Shown one piece after another: positions 1-5,055 of a stretch of 5,055 nt of DNA. Where the stretch lies: positions 1 through 5,055 of the forward strand of contig VSMY01000151.1 in NCBI GenBank assembly GCA_009773995.1, in the 5' to 3' direction. The translations under genes were made by a program, and so were the position numbers. This stretch comes from Oscillibacter sp. Lineage in GTDB: Bacteria; Bacillota; Clostridia; Oscillospirales; Oscillospiraceae. The notes under the pieces are model-generated. The model did not search any database and was not told where the DNA came from. It saw nothing but the letters and a program-made list of their open reading frames with translations. How positions within the stretch are numbered: position 1 is the stretch's first letter; each line of letters starts with the position of its first letter.

Positions 1-192
1 ACACCGCCGGAGGCGCTGGTGGAGAACTGCGGCCTGGGGCTTCTTCTCCGCTTCTTCGAGGACAACGGGGCGGAGGCGGTGGTGCTGGGCTGCACCCACT
101 TCCCCTATGTGAAGGAGGCCCTGCGAAAGCGGACGAGCCTCCCCGTTCTGGACCCGGCGGAGCGGCTGGCGGAGCTGGTCCTGGCCCCCTGA
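1..192 (+). CDS. Asp/Glu racemase family protein, glutamate racemase-like (C-terminal fragment)
   Basis: The reading frame is open from base 1 and ends at TGA 190-192, giving the last 63 residues of a protein whose start lies outside the window. The fragment carries VLGCTHFPY (fragment residues 28-36), the second active-site signature of the Asp/Glu racemase superfamily. Its Cys (fragment residue 31) is one of the two catalytic cysteines in cofactor-independent racemases, and the adjacent His is conserved in MurI. The following VLDPAERLAELVL resembles the end of MurI, where an Asp-Ser or Asp-Pro follows a short beta strand. If it is MurI, it interconverts L- and D-glutamate for peptidoglycan synthesis in the cytoplasm. 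The CTHFP form favours MurI over aspartate racemase (usually CTE), but DPAE instead of the common DSGA leaves a broader-specificity amino-acid racemase possible, so no symbol is given. It ends 287 bp before rnfC and is probably a separate transcription unit. Confidence 0.8.
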   Translation, partial: TPPEALVENCGLGLLLRFFEDNGAEAVVLGCTHFPYVKEALRKRTSLPVLDPAERLAELVLAP

Positions 193-229
193 AGGCTGGA
201 ATTTCCAAGTAAACGATTACGTGCTGTCT

Positions 230-269
230 CTCTGGAAAACGGAGGGGCGGCGCGTTCCATTTTCCAGAG
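230..269. repeat. Perfect 10-bp inverted repeat, possible stem-loop
   Basis: CTCTGGAAAA at 230-239 is the exact reverse complement of TTTTCCAGAG at 260-269. After one C-A mismatch (240/259) the pairing continues inward with GGA 241-243 against TCC 256-258 and a G-T wobble at 244/255, leaving a loop of about 10 nt. It lies 37 bp after the racemase stop codon, where a terminator would be expected, but no T-run follows on either strand. It could be a 3' end or RNA-stabilising hairpin, a factor-dependent terminator, or a protein-binding palindrome. Confidence 0.6.
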
Positions 270-304
270 TCCGGGAGTCTTTGGGGCCGTAAAGGTTTCG
301 CAAG

Positions 305-329
305 AAAAGGCAAAAAATCCAGAAAAAAA
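305..329 (+). promoter_or_regulatory. A-tracts upstream of the rnf promoter (UP-element-like or curved DNA)
   Basis: Three A-runs, 305-308 (4 A), 312-317 (6 A) and 323-329 (7 A), have centres about 8 and 11.5 bp apart, so they are roughly spaced with the helical turn. The last run lies about 50 bp before the predicted transcription start, where the RNA polymerase alpha C-terminal domain binds UP elements. The tract stands out against a strongly GC-rich background. The role as a promoter-enhancing or bent element is inference. Confidence 0.4.
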
Positions 330-342
330 GCAGTTCACAGAC

Positions 343-371
343 TGGACATTTTTAGAAGCATGGTGTAAAAT
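343..371 (+). promoter_or_regulatory. Predicted sigma-A-type promoter of the rnf operon
   Basis: A -35 box TGGACA (343-348, 5 of 6 to TTGACA) and a -10 box TAAAAT (366-371, 5 of 6 to TATAAT) are separated by 17 bp, the optimal spacing. Transcription would start near 377-379, giving a leader of about 100 nt before the rnfC ATG. It is the best housekeeping promoter match I found in the gap and sits in its most AT-rich part, directly downstream of the A-tracts. No convincing operator palindrome overlaps it. Confidence 0.6.
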
Positions 372-405
372 GCAAGGAAGTATGTGATGGTATGTCCAGG
401 CACGT

Positions 406-438
406 CAGCCGTCCCGACGGTGGGCGGTCCAGCCGTCC
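406..438 (+). repeat. 9-bp direct repeat in the rnfC leader
   Basis: CAGCCGTCC occurs exactly at 406-414 and again at 430-438, with a period of 24 bp. The repeat sits wholly in the predicted 5' untranslated leader. The GACGG at 416-420 can pair with the CCGTC core of either copy, so the two copies can form mutually exclusive small hairpins. Function unknown; it may be a by-product of GC-rich composition. Confidence 0.5.
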
Positions 439-440
439 GC
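420..440 (+). promoter_or_regulatory. GC-rich stem-loop in the rnfC 5' leader
   Basis: GTGGGCGG (420-427) pairs with CCGTCCGC (433-440) as eight consecutive base pairs including two G-U wobbles, closing a 5-nt loop TCCAG (428-432). A smaller CCGT/ACGG hairpin (409-412/417-420) lies beside it and shares base 420, and the palindrome GCCCGGGC (441-448) follows. No U-run follows, so it does not look like an intrinsic terminator. It could stabilise the mRNA or influence rnfC translation, whose ribosome binding site starts about 30 nt later. Confidence 0.35.
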
Positions 441-479
441 GCCCGGGCCGCTGTCAGCAGTAAAAAATGAGGTGAAATA

Positions 480-1856
480 ATGGCACAAGCGTTCTTTGGC
501 GGCGTTCATCCCCACGACATGAAAGCCGCGACCAATGAAAAGGCCATCGAGCAGCTGCCTGCCCCGGCTCAGGTGGTCATCCCCATGTCCCAGCACTTCG
601 GCGCGCCATGCACCCCCCTGGTGAAGGTTGGAGACCACGTGAAGGTGGGCCAGAAGATCGGCGAGTTCCGCGGTCTCGGGGCCCCCATCCACGCCAGCGT
701 CTCCGGCACCGTCAAGGCGGTGGAGCCCCGGCCCTACTCCATGGGCGGGAACGTCATGTCGGTGGTCATTGACAACGACATGCAGGACGAGGTCAGCGAA
801 GAGGTCCAGGCTCCGGCCAACCCGGACGCCCTCTCCGTGGACGAGATGGTGGAAATCGTGAAAAACGCCGGCATCGTCGGCATGGGCGGCGCTACCTTCC
901 CCACCCACGTGAAAATTTCCGGCGGCATCGGAAAAGTGGACACGGTGATCATCAACGGCGCGGAGTGCGAACCCTACATCACCGGAGACCACCGGGCCAT
1001 GCTGGAGCGCTCCGAGGAGATCATCGGCGGCGCGACGTACCTGGCCAAGATGTTCGGCGTGGAAAAAGTGGTTATCGGAGTCGAGGTCAACAAACAAAAC
1101 GGCATCGACCAGCTGAACAAAACCATTGCCGAAAAGCATGCCCCCGTGGTGGTGGAGGGTCTCCGCTGCCGCTACCCCCAGGGCGGTGAAAAGCAGCTCT
1201 GCCAGGCCATCACCGGCAAGCAGGTGCCCCCGGGCGGGCTGCCCAGCAACATCGGCTGCGCGGTCTTCAACATCAACACCACCTGCGCCATCTTCCGGGC
1301 CATTACCACGGGCATGCCCGTGGTGAAAAAGGTGGTCACGGTCTCCGGCTCCGGCGTGGTGGAGCCCAAGAACGTGGAATGCCCCATCGGCACCCCCGTG
1401 TCCCTTCTGTTCGACTACTGCGGAGGGCTGAAGGACGGTACTTATAAACTCATCGCCGGCGGCCCCATGATGGGCATGGCCCAGTACACCGCCGACATCC
1501 CCGTGGCCAAGGGCACGGGCTGCATGCTGGCCTTCTGCGAGAAGGAAGAGCAGACCGTGGAGCATCCCCAGTGCATCCGCTGCGGCAAGTGCGTCGCCGC
1601 CTGCCCCATGCACTTGGAGCCCCTGTTCCTGTACCAGTATGCCTCCAAGGGCCTGGTCGACGAGCTGAACGACGCCCACATCATGGACTGCATGGAGTGC
1701 GGCGCCTGCGCCTACACCTGCCCCGCCCGGCTGCACCTGACCCATATGTTCAAAACCGGCAAGCAGCTGGTGAAGGACGCCGCGGCCAAGGCCAAGGCCG
1801 CCGCCGAGGCCAAGAAAGCCGCCGAAGAGGCGAAAAAGGAGGTTGCCAACAAATGA
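480..1856 (+). CDS. rnfC: Rnf complex subunit C (NAD-reducing, FMN and two [4Fe-4S])
   Basis: 458 aa, peripheral cytoplasmic subunit that passes electrons to NAD+ in the ferredoxin:NAD+ oxidoreductase. The N-terminus has FGGVHP (residues 6-11), close to the family GGIHP motif. Residues about 30-80 form a barrel-sandwich (lipoyl-like) domain ending APIHASVSGTV. Residues about 118-275 match the NADH/FMN-binding fold of complex I 51-kDa subunits, with GMGGATFPTHVK (134-145), NGAECEPY (159-166) and YPQGGEKQL (232-240). A SLBB-like segment spans about 284-315. Two [4Fe-4S] motifs follow: C365-C368-C371-C375 and C404-C407-C410-C414. The last 30 residues are an Ala/Lys/Glu-rich helical tail, much shorter than the long repeat tail of some proteobacterial RnfC. 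The start is supported by GAGGTG (469-474) five bases before the ATG. First gene of the operon; its TGA overlaps the rnfD ATG (ATGA). About the usual length for clostridial RnfC, with all cluster ligands present. Confidence 0.97.
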   Translation: MAQAFFGGVHPHDMKAATNEKAIEQLPAPAQVVIPMSQHFGAPCTPLVKVGDHVKVGQKIGEFRGLGAPIHASVSGTVKAVEPRPYSMGGNVMSVVIDNDMQDEVSEEVQAPANPDALSVDEMVEIVKNAGIVGMGGATFPTHVKISGGIGKVDTVIINGAECEPYITGDHRAMLERSEEIIGGATYLAKMFGVEKVVIGVEVNKQNGIDQLNKTIAEKHAPVVVEGLRCRYPQGGEKQLCQAITGKQVPPGGLPSNIGCAVFNINTTCAIFRAITTGMPVVKKVVTVSGSGVVEPKNVECPIGTPVSLLFDYCGGLKDGTYKLIAGGPMMGMAQYTADIPVAKGTGCMLAFCEKEEQTVEHPQCIRCGKCVAACPMHLEPLFLYQYASKGLVDELNDAHIMDCMECGACAYTCPARLHLTHMFKTGKQLVKDAAAKAKAAAEAKKAAEEAKKEVANK

Positions 1857-2884
1857 CGGACTACAAGAATCTCAAGCTGATCGCCACCTCCTCGCCCCAT
1901 ATCCGCGGAAGCGAGACCACCCAGGGCATCATGAAAGACGTGATCATCGCCATGGTGCCCGCCCTGGCGTTCGCCTGCTTCAACTTCGGCCTCCGGGCCC
2001 TGACCATGACCGCCGTGTCCGTGGCCGGGTGCATCTTTTTCGAGTGGCTGTACCGCAAGGTGATGAAGAAGCCCCAGTCCATTCAGGATCTCTCCGCCGT
2101 GGTCACCGGCATGCTGCTGGCCTTCGTCAGCCCCGTGCAGATCCCCTACTGGATGATCCTCATCGGAGACGCCTTCGCCATCATCCTTGTCAAGCAGCTC
2201 TTCGGCGGCATCGGCAAGAACTTTGTGAACCCCGCCCTGGCGGGCCGGGCCGTGCTGCTGGCCAGCTACGCCGGGTCCATGACCACCTGGGTGAACCCCG
2301 CCCAGAGCAAGGCGGCCCTGTTTGGGTCCAACGTGGACATCGTCACCGCCGCCACTCCGCTCTCCTATATGAAGGGCACGGACCCCGCCGCCCTGGCGGA
2401 GAGCTTCGCCAACCTCACCGGGACCTACGGCGTAAAGGAGATGTTCCTGGGCCAGATCGGCGGGTCTCTTGGCGAGGTTTCCGCCCTGATGCTGATTATC
2501 GGCGGCGTGTACCTCATCTGGCGGAAGGTCATCAACTGGCAGACCCCTGTTGCGTACATCGGCACCGTGGCCGTCCTCACCTTCCTGTTCCCCAAGGCGG
2601 GAAGCAGCCTGGACTGGATGCTGTACAGCATTTTCGGCGGCGGCCTCATGCTGGGCGCGTTCTTCATGGCCACCGACTACGCCACCTCCCCCGTCACCAA
2701 GAAGGGCCAGCTGATTTTCGGCGTGGGCTGCGGCCTCTTCACCGTGCTGATCCGCTACTTCGGCTCCTACAACGAGGGCGTGTGCTACTCCATCATGGTT
2801 ATGAACCTGTTCGTGCCCTTCATCGACAAGTTCACCAAGCCCGTGCGCTTCGGCGTTGAGAAGAAGGAGGGAGCGGCGAAATGA
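1853..2884 (+). CDS. rnfD: Rnf complex subunit D (membrane, covalent FMN)
   Basis: 343 aa, integral membrane protein of the NqrB/RnfD family, part of the membrane core through which electron transfer drives ion translocation. The sequence starts SSPHIRG (residues 13-19), typical of RnfD, then runs through about ten hydrophobic segments from residue 27 to 325. Conserved stretches include GGIGKNFVNPALAGRA (118-133), GSLGEVSALMLIIGGVYL (204-221) and FFMATDYATSPVTKKG (270-285). The flavinylation motif is DIVTAAT (162-168), so T168 is the expected phosphoester-linked FMN site; the core is TAAT rather than the classical SGAT. The ATG overlaps the rnfC stop by 4 bp and is preceded by AGGAGG (1837-1842) at 10 nt, which fixes this start. 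The frame stays open upstream to 1571, but that stretch overlaps rnfC in another frame and is not RnfD-like. FMN attachment needs an ApbE flavin transferase, not encoded in this window. Confidence 0.97.
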   Translation: MTDYKNLKLIATSSPHIRGSETTQGIMKDVIIAMVPALAFACFNFGLRALTMTAVSVAGCIFFEWLYRKVMKKPQSIQDLSAVVTGMLLAFVSPVQIPYWMILIGDAFAIILVKQLFGGIGKNFVNPALAGRAVLLASYAGSMTTWVNPAQSKAALFGSNVDIVTAATPLSYMKGTDPAALAESFANLTGTYGVKEMFLGQIGGSLGEVSALMLIIGGVYLIWRKVINWQTPVAYIGTVAVLTFLFPKAGSSLDWMLYSIFGGGLMLGAFFMATDYATSPVTKKGQLIFGVGCGLFTVLIRYFGSYNEGVCYSIMVMNLFVPFIDKFTKPVRFGVEKKEGAAK

Positions 2885-3501
2885 GTACCGCGAGCAAGGA
2901 AAAGGTTCAGATGGACCCTAAATACATCATCACCCTGACGGTGACGCTGCTGGTGACCTGCGTGGTCGTGGCGGCGGCCCTGGGCGGCGTCAACGCCATT
3001 ACGAAAGAAAAAATTGAAGCCATCAACAAGGAAAAAACGGAAATCGCCATGAAGGCCGTGGTGGCCGATCCGGACAACACCACCTTCTCCGACAAGCTGA
3101 CCCTTACCGACGAGATGATCGCCGCCGCGGGAAGCGTCACCCTGGACTCCGTCTATGAGGCCCAGGTGAACGGCCAGAGCGCGGGCCACGCCATCAAGGT
3201 GGTGGCCAGCGGCTCCCAGGGCAAAATCGAAATGATGGTGGGCGTGGACGCCGAGGGAACGGTTACCGGCGTGTCCATCGTCAAAAACGCGGAAACCTCC
3301 GGCATCGGCTCCAAGGTCATGACCAACATGCCCACGGCCTCCGGCGTCGGCGTGCTGAGCCAGTTCGAGGGCAAGAGCGCCGCCGACGGGACGCTGACGG
3401 TAGGGGCCAACGTGGATGCCATCTCCGGCGCCACGGTCTCCACCCGGGGCGTGACCAACGGCGTGAACGCCGCGCTGGCCGTGGCCGGCGTGCTGGGCTG
3501 A
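2881..3501 (+). CDS. rnfG: Rnf complex subunit G (membrane-anchored, covalent FMN)
   Basis: 206 aa, FMN-binding-domain protein of the RnfG/NqrC family. A single N-terminal membrane anchor (about residues 14-36) follows a short basic cytoplasmic segment, and the rest should lie outside the membrane. A charged Lys/Glu-rich stretch (42-54) links the anchor to the FMN-binding domain. The ApbE recognition motif DAISGAT (179-185) is followed by VSTRGV; T185 is the predicted covalent FMN site, a textbook Dxx(S/T)GAT match. SGIGSK (residues 140-145) and the closing helix NGVNAAL also fit the family. Start support: AGGAGG at 2865-2870, 10 nt before the ATG, which overlaps the rnfD stop as ATGA, suggesting translational coupling. 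Length fits the family. It passes electrons between the membrane [2Fe-2S] site and RnfD (established for the complex). Confidence 0.96.
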   Translation: MSTASKEKVQMDPKYIITLTVTLLVTCVVVAAALGGVNAITKEKIEAINKEKTEIAMKAVVADPDNTTFSDKLTLTDEMIAAAGSVTLDSVYEAQVNGQSAGHAIKVVASGSQGKIEMMVGVDAEGTVTGVSIVKNAETSGIGSKVMTNMPTASGVGVLSQFEGKSAADGTLTVGANVDAISGATVSTRGVTNGVNAALAVAGVLG

Positions 3502-3514
3502 GAAAGGGGAAGCT

Positions 3515-4114
3515 ATGAATATCGGAAAACAGTTCAAAGAGGGCCTGCTGACCCAAAACCCCGTCCTGGTGCAGATGCTGGGCCTGTGCTCCACCATGGC
3601 CATCACCACCTCCATCATGAACGGCTTAGGCATGGGCGTCTCCGTGCTCATCATCCTGACGGCCTCCAACGTGGTCATCTCGGCCATCCGGAAGATCGTC
3701 CCGGACAAGATTCGCATCGCCATGTTCATCGTGGTCATCGCGGGCTTCGTCACCTGCGTGGACCTGCTGCTTCAGGCCTTTGTCCCGGCCATTGCCGAGT
3801 CCCTGGGTGTGTTCATCCCGCTGATCGTGGTGAACTGCATCATCCTGGGCCGGGCGGAGGCGTTCTCCTATAAGAACGGCATCGGCGCGTCCTTCTTCGA
3901 CGGCATCTTCCAGGGTCTGGGCTACACCGCCGTTCTGCTGGCGATGTGCTTCATCCGGGAGCTGCTGGGCGCGGGCACGCTGGCGGGCTTCCGCATCATC
4001 CCGGAGCAGTTCCCCGTCGGCATCCTGACGCTGCCTGTGGGCGGCTTCCTGGTGCTGGGCTGCCTGATCGCCGCCATGCAGTGGGCGCTGTCCAAGACTA
4101 AGGAGGGCAAGTAA
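3515..4114 (+). CDS. rnfE: Rnf complex subunit E (six-helix membrane subunit, [2Fe-2S] ligand)
   Basis: 199 aa, NqrDE/RnfAE family. Six predicted membrane helices (roughly 19-36, 39-58, 66-90, 92-112, 128-150, 166-190). Two family motifs are present in inverted positions: LGLCSTMAIT (22-31) with C25 and VVNCIILGRAEAF (105-117) with C108. In the RnfA/RnfE and NqrD/NqrE pairs these cysteines from both subunits hold a membrane-embedded [2Fe-2S] cluster. The N-terminus FKEGLLTQNPVLVQMLGLC is characteristic of RnfE. It is told apart from RnfA by CSTMAIT and by the gene order G-E-A. The gene starts 13 nt after rnfG, with AAGGGGA (3504-3510) four bases before the ATG. Its TAA directly abuts the rnfA ATG. 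Both key cysteines are present and length is normal. Confidence 0.97.
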   Translation: MNIGKQFKEGLLTQNPVLVQMLGLCSTMAITTSIMNGLGMGVSVLIILTASNVVISAIRKIVPDKIRIAMFIVVIAGFVTCVDLLLQAFVPAIAESLGVFIPLIVVNCIILGRAEAFSYKNGIGASFFDGIFQGLGYTAVLLAMCFIRELLGAGTLAGFRIIPEQFPVGILTLPVGGFLVLGCLIAAMQWALSKTKEGK

Positions 4115-4705
4115 ATGGATCAGATTTCAAAACTCCTGGCGATTACGCTGGGCGCCATCCTGGCGAATAACTTTATCTTTTCCCAGTTCCTGGGTATCTG
4201 CCCCTTCCTGGGCGTTTCCAAGAAGGTGGACACCGCCGTGGGCATGGGCATCGCCGTGACTTTCGTCATGGGCCTGGCCTCCGCCATCACCTGGGCGGTG
4301 AACAACTACATCCTGGTGCCCCTGGACCTGATGTACATGCAGACGGTGGCTTTCATTCTGGTCATCGCCTCCCTGGTGCAGTTCATCGAGATGTTCCTCC
4401 AGAAGTCCATGCCCTCCCTGTATACGGCCCTGGGCGTGTACCTGCCCCTCATCACCACCAACTGCGCGGTGCTGGGCGTGGCCCTGCTGAACATCCAGGA
4501 GGGCTACAACTTCATCGAGTCCGTGGTCTACGGCATCACCGGCGGCATCGGCTTCCTGGTCGCCATCGTGCTCTTTGCCAGCATCCGGGAGCGCCTGGTC
4601 TTCGCCGAGTATCCCAAGAGCTTCGAGGGCTTCCCCGTGGCCCTGGTCACCGCCGGTCTCATGGCCCTGGCGTTCATGGGCTTCTCCGGCCTGAAGATTT
4701 GGTAA
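4115..4705 (+). CDS. rnfA: Rnf complex subunit A (six-helix membrane subunit, [2Fe-2S] ligand)
   Basis: 196 aa, NqrDE/RnfAE family and structural partner of RnfE with opposite membrane topology. Six predicted membrane helices (about 5-27, 38-60, 70-92, 100-120, 133-156, 173-192). The signature NNFIFSQFLGICPFLGVSKK (18-37) carries C29, and PLITTNCAVLGVAL (111-124) carries C117; these complete the shared [2Fe-2S] site with RnfE C25 and C108. SIRERL (156-161) is a conserved cytoplasmic loop motif of the family. The ATG directly follows the rnfE TAA with no gap, and the ribosome binding site AAGGAGG (4100-4106) lies inside the end of rnfE, 8 nt before the start. rnfB follows after 13 nt. No unusual features; very confident. 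Confidence 0.97.
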   Translation: MDQISKLLAITLGAILANNFIFSQFLGICPFLGVSKKVDTAVGMGIAVTFVMGLASAITWAVNNYILVPLDLMYMQTVAFILVIASLVQFIEMFLQKSMPSLYTALGVYLPLITTNCAVLGVALLNIQEGYNFIESVVYGITGGIGFLVAIVLFASIRERLVFAEYPKSFEGFPVALVTAGLMALAFMGFSGLKIW

Positions 4706-4718
4706 GGGGGAGTTATTG

Positions 4719-5055
4719 ATGAATATTCTGTTTGCTGTCATCGTCCTGGGCGTCCTGGGCGCGATCTTCGGCCTGGTCCTGGCCGTGGCCTCCAAGATTT
4801 TCGAGGTGAAGAAGGACCCCCGTGAGGAGGCCATCCTGGGTCTGCTGGCGGGCGCGAACTGCGGCGGCTGTGGCTATCCCGGCTGCGGCGGCTGCGCCGC
4901 CGCCATCCTGGCGGGGGACGCCCCCGTCACCGCCTGCGCCCCCGCCGGGGCGGAGAACGCCGCTGCCATCGCCAAGATCATGGGCATGGAGGCTCCCACC
5001 GGGGAGCGGCAGGTGGCCTTCGTCCGCTGCACCGGCGGCGTGAACGCGAAAAAAC
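4719..5055 (+). CDS. rnfB: Rnf complex subunit B, N-terminal part (Fe-S electron entry subunit)
   Basis: First 112 codons; the gene runs off the window. Residues 3-25 form the membrane anchor, followed by a linker KKDPREEAILGLLAGA. The 4Fe-4S domain has NCGGCGYPGCGGC (47-59) and C73; C48, C51, C56 and C73 are the expected ligands of the first [4Fe-4S] cluster. C59 is an extra cysteine where many homologues have Tyr, Phe or Leu. RCTGG (103-107) follows in the region linking to the ferredoxin-like domains, which would lie beyond the window with several further [4Fe-4S] clusters. RnfB is thought to receive electrons from reduced ferredoxin. ATG 4719 is supported by AGGGGGAG (4705-4712) at 6 nt; an in-frame TTG at 4716 is too close to the same site to be preferred. 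Last gene of the usual clostridial rnfCDGEAB order. Confidence 0.95.
   Translation, partial: MNILFAVIVLGVLGAIFGLVLAVASKIFEVKKDPREEAILGLLAGANCGGCGYPGCGGCAAAILAGDAPVTACAPAGAENAAAIAKIMGMEAPTGERQVAFVRCTGGVNAKK

Larger units (their letters stand above)
387..470 (+). other. Possible 27-codon leader ORF upstream of rnfC
   Basis: ATG at 387 opens a frame through the whole GC-rich leader to TGA at 468-470. The stop overlaps the start of the rnfC Shine-Dalgarno (GAGGTGA, 469-475) and lies 9 nt before the rnfC ATG. The predicted peptide is small and rich in Val, Ala and Pro, ending in Ser-Ser-Lys-Lys, with no recognisable domain. An AAGGA at 374-378 is 8 nt before its ATG, but the predicted transcription start falls at the end of that site, so it may not be on the mRNA. 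GC-rich DNA often lacks stops by chance, so this is only a candidate for a translated leader coupled to rnfC. Confidence 0.15.
193..479. other. Intergenic region between the racemase-like gene and rnfC
   Basis: This 287-bp stretch has no convincing protein-coding gene. It is much richer in A/T than its surroundings between about 290 and 390 and very GC-rich from about 397 to 460. In order it holds a short imperfect palindrome at 197-207 (TGGAA-T-TTCCA), a perfect 10-bp inverted repeat at 230-269, A-tracts at 305-329, a sigma-A-like promoter at 343-371 and a structured leader up to the rnfC ribosome binding site. No T-run follows any of the hairpins, so I cannot place a canonical intrinsic terminator for the upstream gene. 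I did not recognise a known riboswitch class. Confidence 0.85.

Noticed and set aside
230..290. Intrinsic terminator for the racemase gene
   Set aside because: The stem-loop is good, but the bases after it (TCCGGGAGTCTTTGGGG) contain no U-run, so I list it only as an inverted repeat.
105..338. 77-codon minus-strand frame over the racemase end and the gap
   Set aside because: It overlaps the racemase CDS, shows no domain and no ribosome binding site I could identify, and runs through the inverted repeat and A-tracts.
323..340. Possible Rex (NADH-sensing repressor) operator near the promoter
   Set aside because: TTCACAG at 334-340 resembles one half-site, but the matching left half at 323-329 is a run of A, so the palindrome is absent.
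405..1745. Long open frame on the minus strand (446 codons) opposite rnfC
   Set aside because: It is antisense to an unmistakable RnfC with intact Fe-S motifs. The His/Gly/Val/Asp-rich, low-complexity product has no recognisable domain, as expected for a shadow frame in GC-rich DNA.
1571..1852. In-frame extension of rnfD upstream to an ATG at 1571
   Set aside because: The extension overlaps the end of rnfC in another frame and encodes Arg/Gly-rich nonsense. The ATG at 1853 has AGGAGG at the right spacing and starts the conserved RnfD N-terminus.
2785..3753. Open frame on the minus strand (322 codons) opposite rnfG and parts of rnfD and rnfE
   Set aside because: It spans three convincing genes in antisense, has His/Gly-rich composition, no domain and no plausible ribosome binding context.
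4127..4834. Open frame on the minus strand (235 codons) opposite rnfA and the start of rnfB
   Set aside because: Antisense shadow of well-conserved membrane proteins; the His/Gln/Gly/Asp-rich product is typical of the reverse frame of GC-rich hydrophobic genes.
480..5055. Nqr (Na+-pumping NADH:quinone oxidoreductase) operon instead of Rnf
   Set aside because: There is no NqrA or NqrF. RnfC with two 4Fe-4S motifs and RnfB with its Cys cluster are Rnf-specific, and the gene order matches clostridial rnf.

Overview
The window is GC-rich with a strong G/C bias at third codon positions. Apart from the tail of one upstream gene, it is one operon for an Rnf complex, the membrane-bound ferredoxin:NAD+ oxidoreductase that couples electron transfer to Na+ or H+ translocation. 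The gene order rnfC-rnfD-rnfG-rnfE-rnfA-rnfB is the one usual in Clostridia; gammaproteobacteria usually have rnfABCDGE. With strong AGGAGG-type ribosome binding sites and high GC, this suggests a GC-rich anaerobic Firmicute, for example an Oscillospiraceae-type gut bacterium (Flavonifractor/Oscillibacter/Intestinimonas-like). The family-level assignment is inference only.

Layout: positions 1-192 hold the C-terminal 63 codons of an Asp/Glu racemase family gene (glutamate racemase-like), cut by the window start. Positions 193-479 are the only sizeable intergenic gap. It holds a perfect 10-bp inverted repeat (230-239/260-269), roughly helically spaced A-tracts (305-329), a good sigma-A-type promoter (TGGACA, 17 bp, TAAAAT; 343-371) and a GC-rich leader of about 100 nt with a stem-loop, a 9-bp direct repeat and a possible 27-codon leader ORF. 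The rnf genes then run to the end of the window, all on the + strand, with 4-bp ATGA overlaps (C/D, D/G), a 0-nt junction (E/A) and gaps of 13 nt (G/E, A/B). The last gene, rnfB, is cut by the window end after 112 codons.

How the genes work together (known for the family): RnfB takes electrons from reduced ferredoxin. They pass through the membrane-embedded [2Fe-2S] site between RnfA and RnfE and the covalent FMNs of RnfG and RnfD, and end on RnfC, which carries FMN and two [4Fe-4S] clusters and reduces NAD+. The cofactor residues are visible here: two CxxCxxCxxxCP motifs in RnfC, flavinylation motifs in RnfD (T168) and RnfG (T185), one conserved Cys pair in each of RnfE (C25/C108) and RnfA (C29/C117), and the RnfB N-terminal Cys cluster. 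The visible part looks like an intact, functional operon. I see no mobile element, CRISPR array, tRNA or rRNA, and nothing that amounts to a new system. The least explained part is the 287-bp gap upstream of rnfC.
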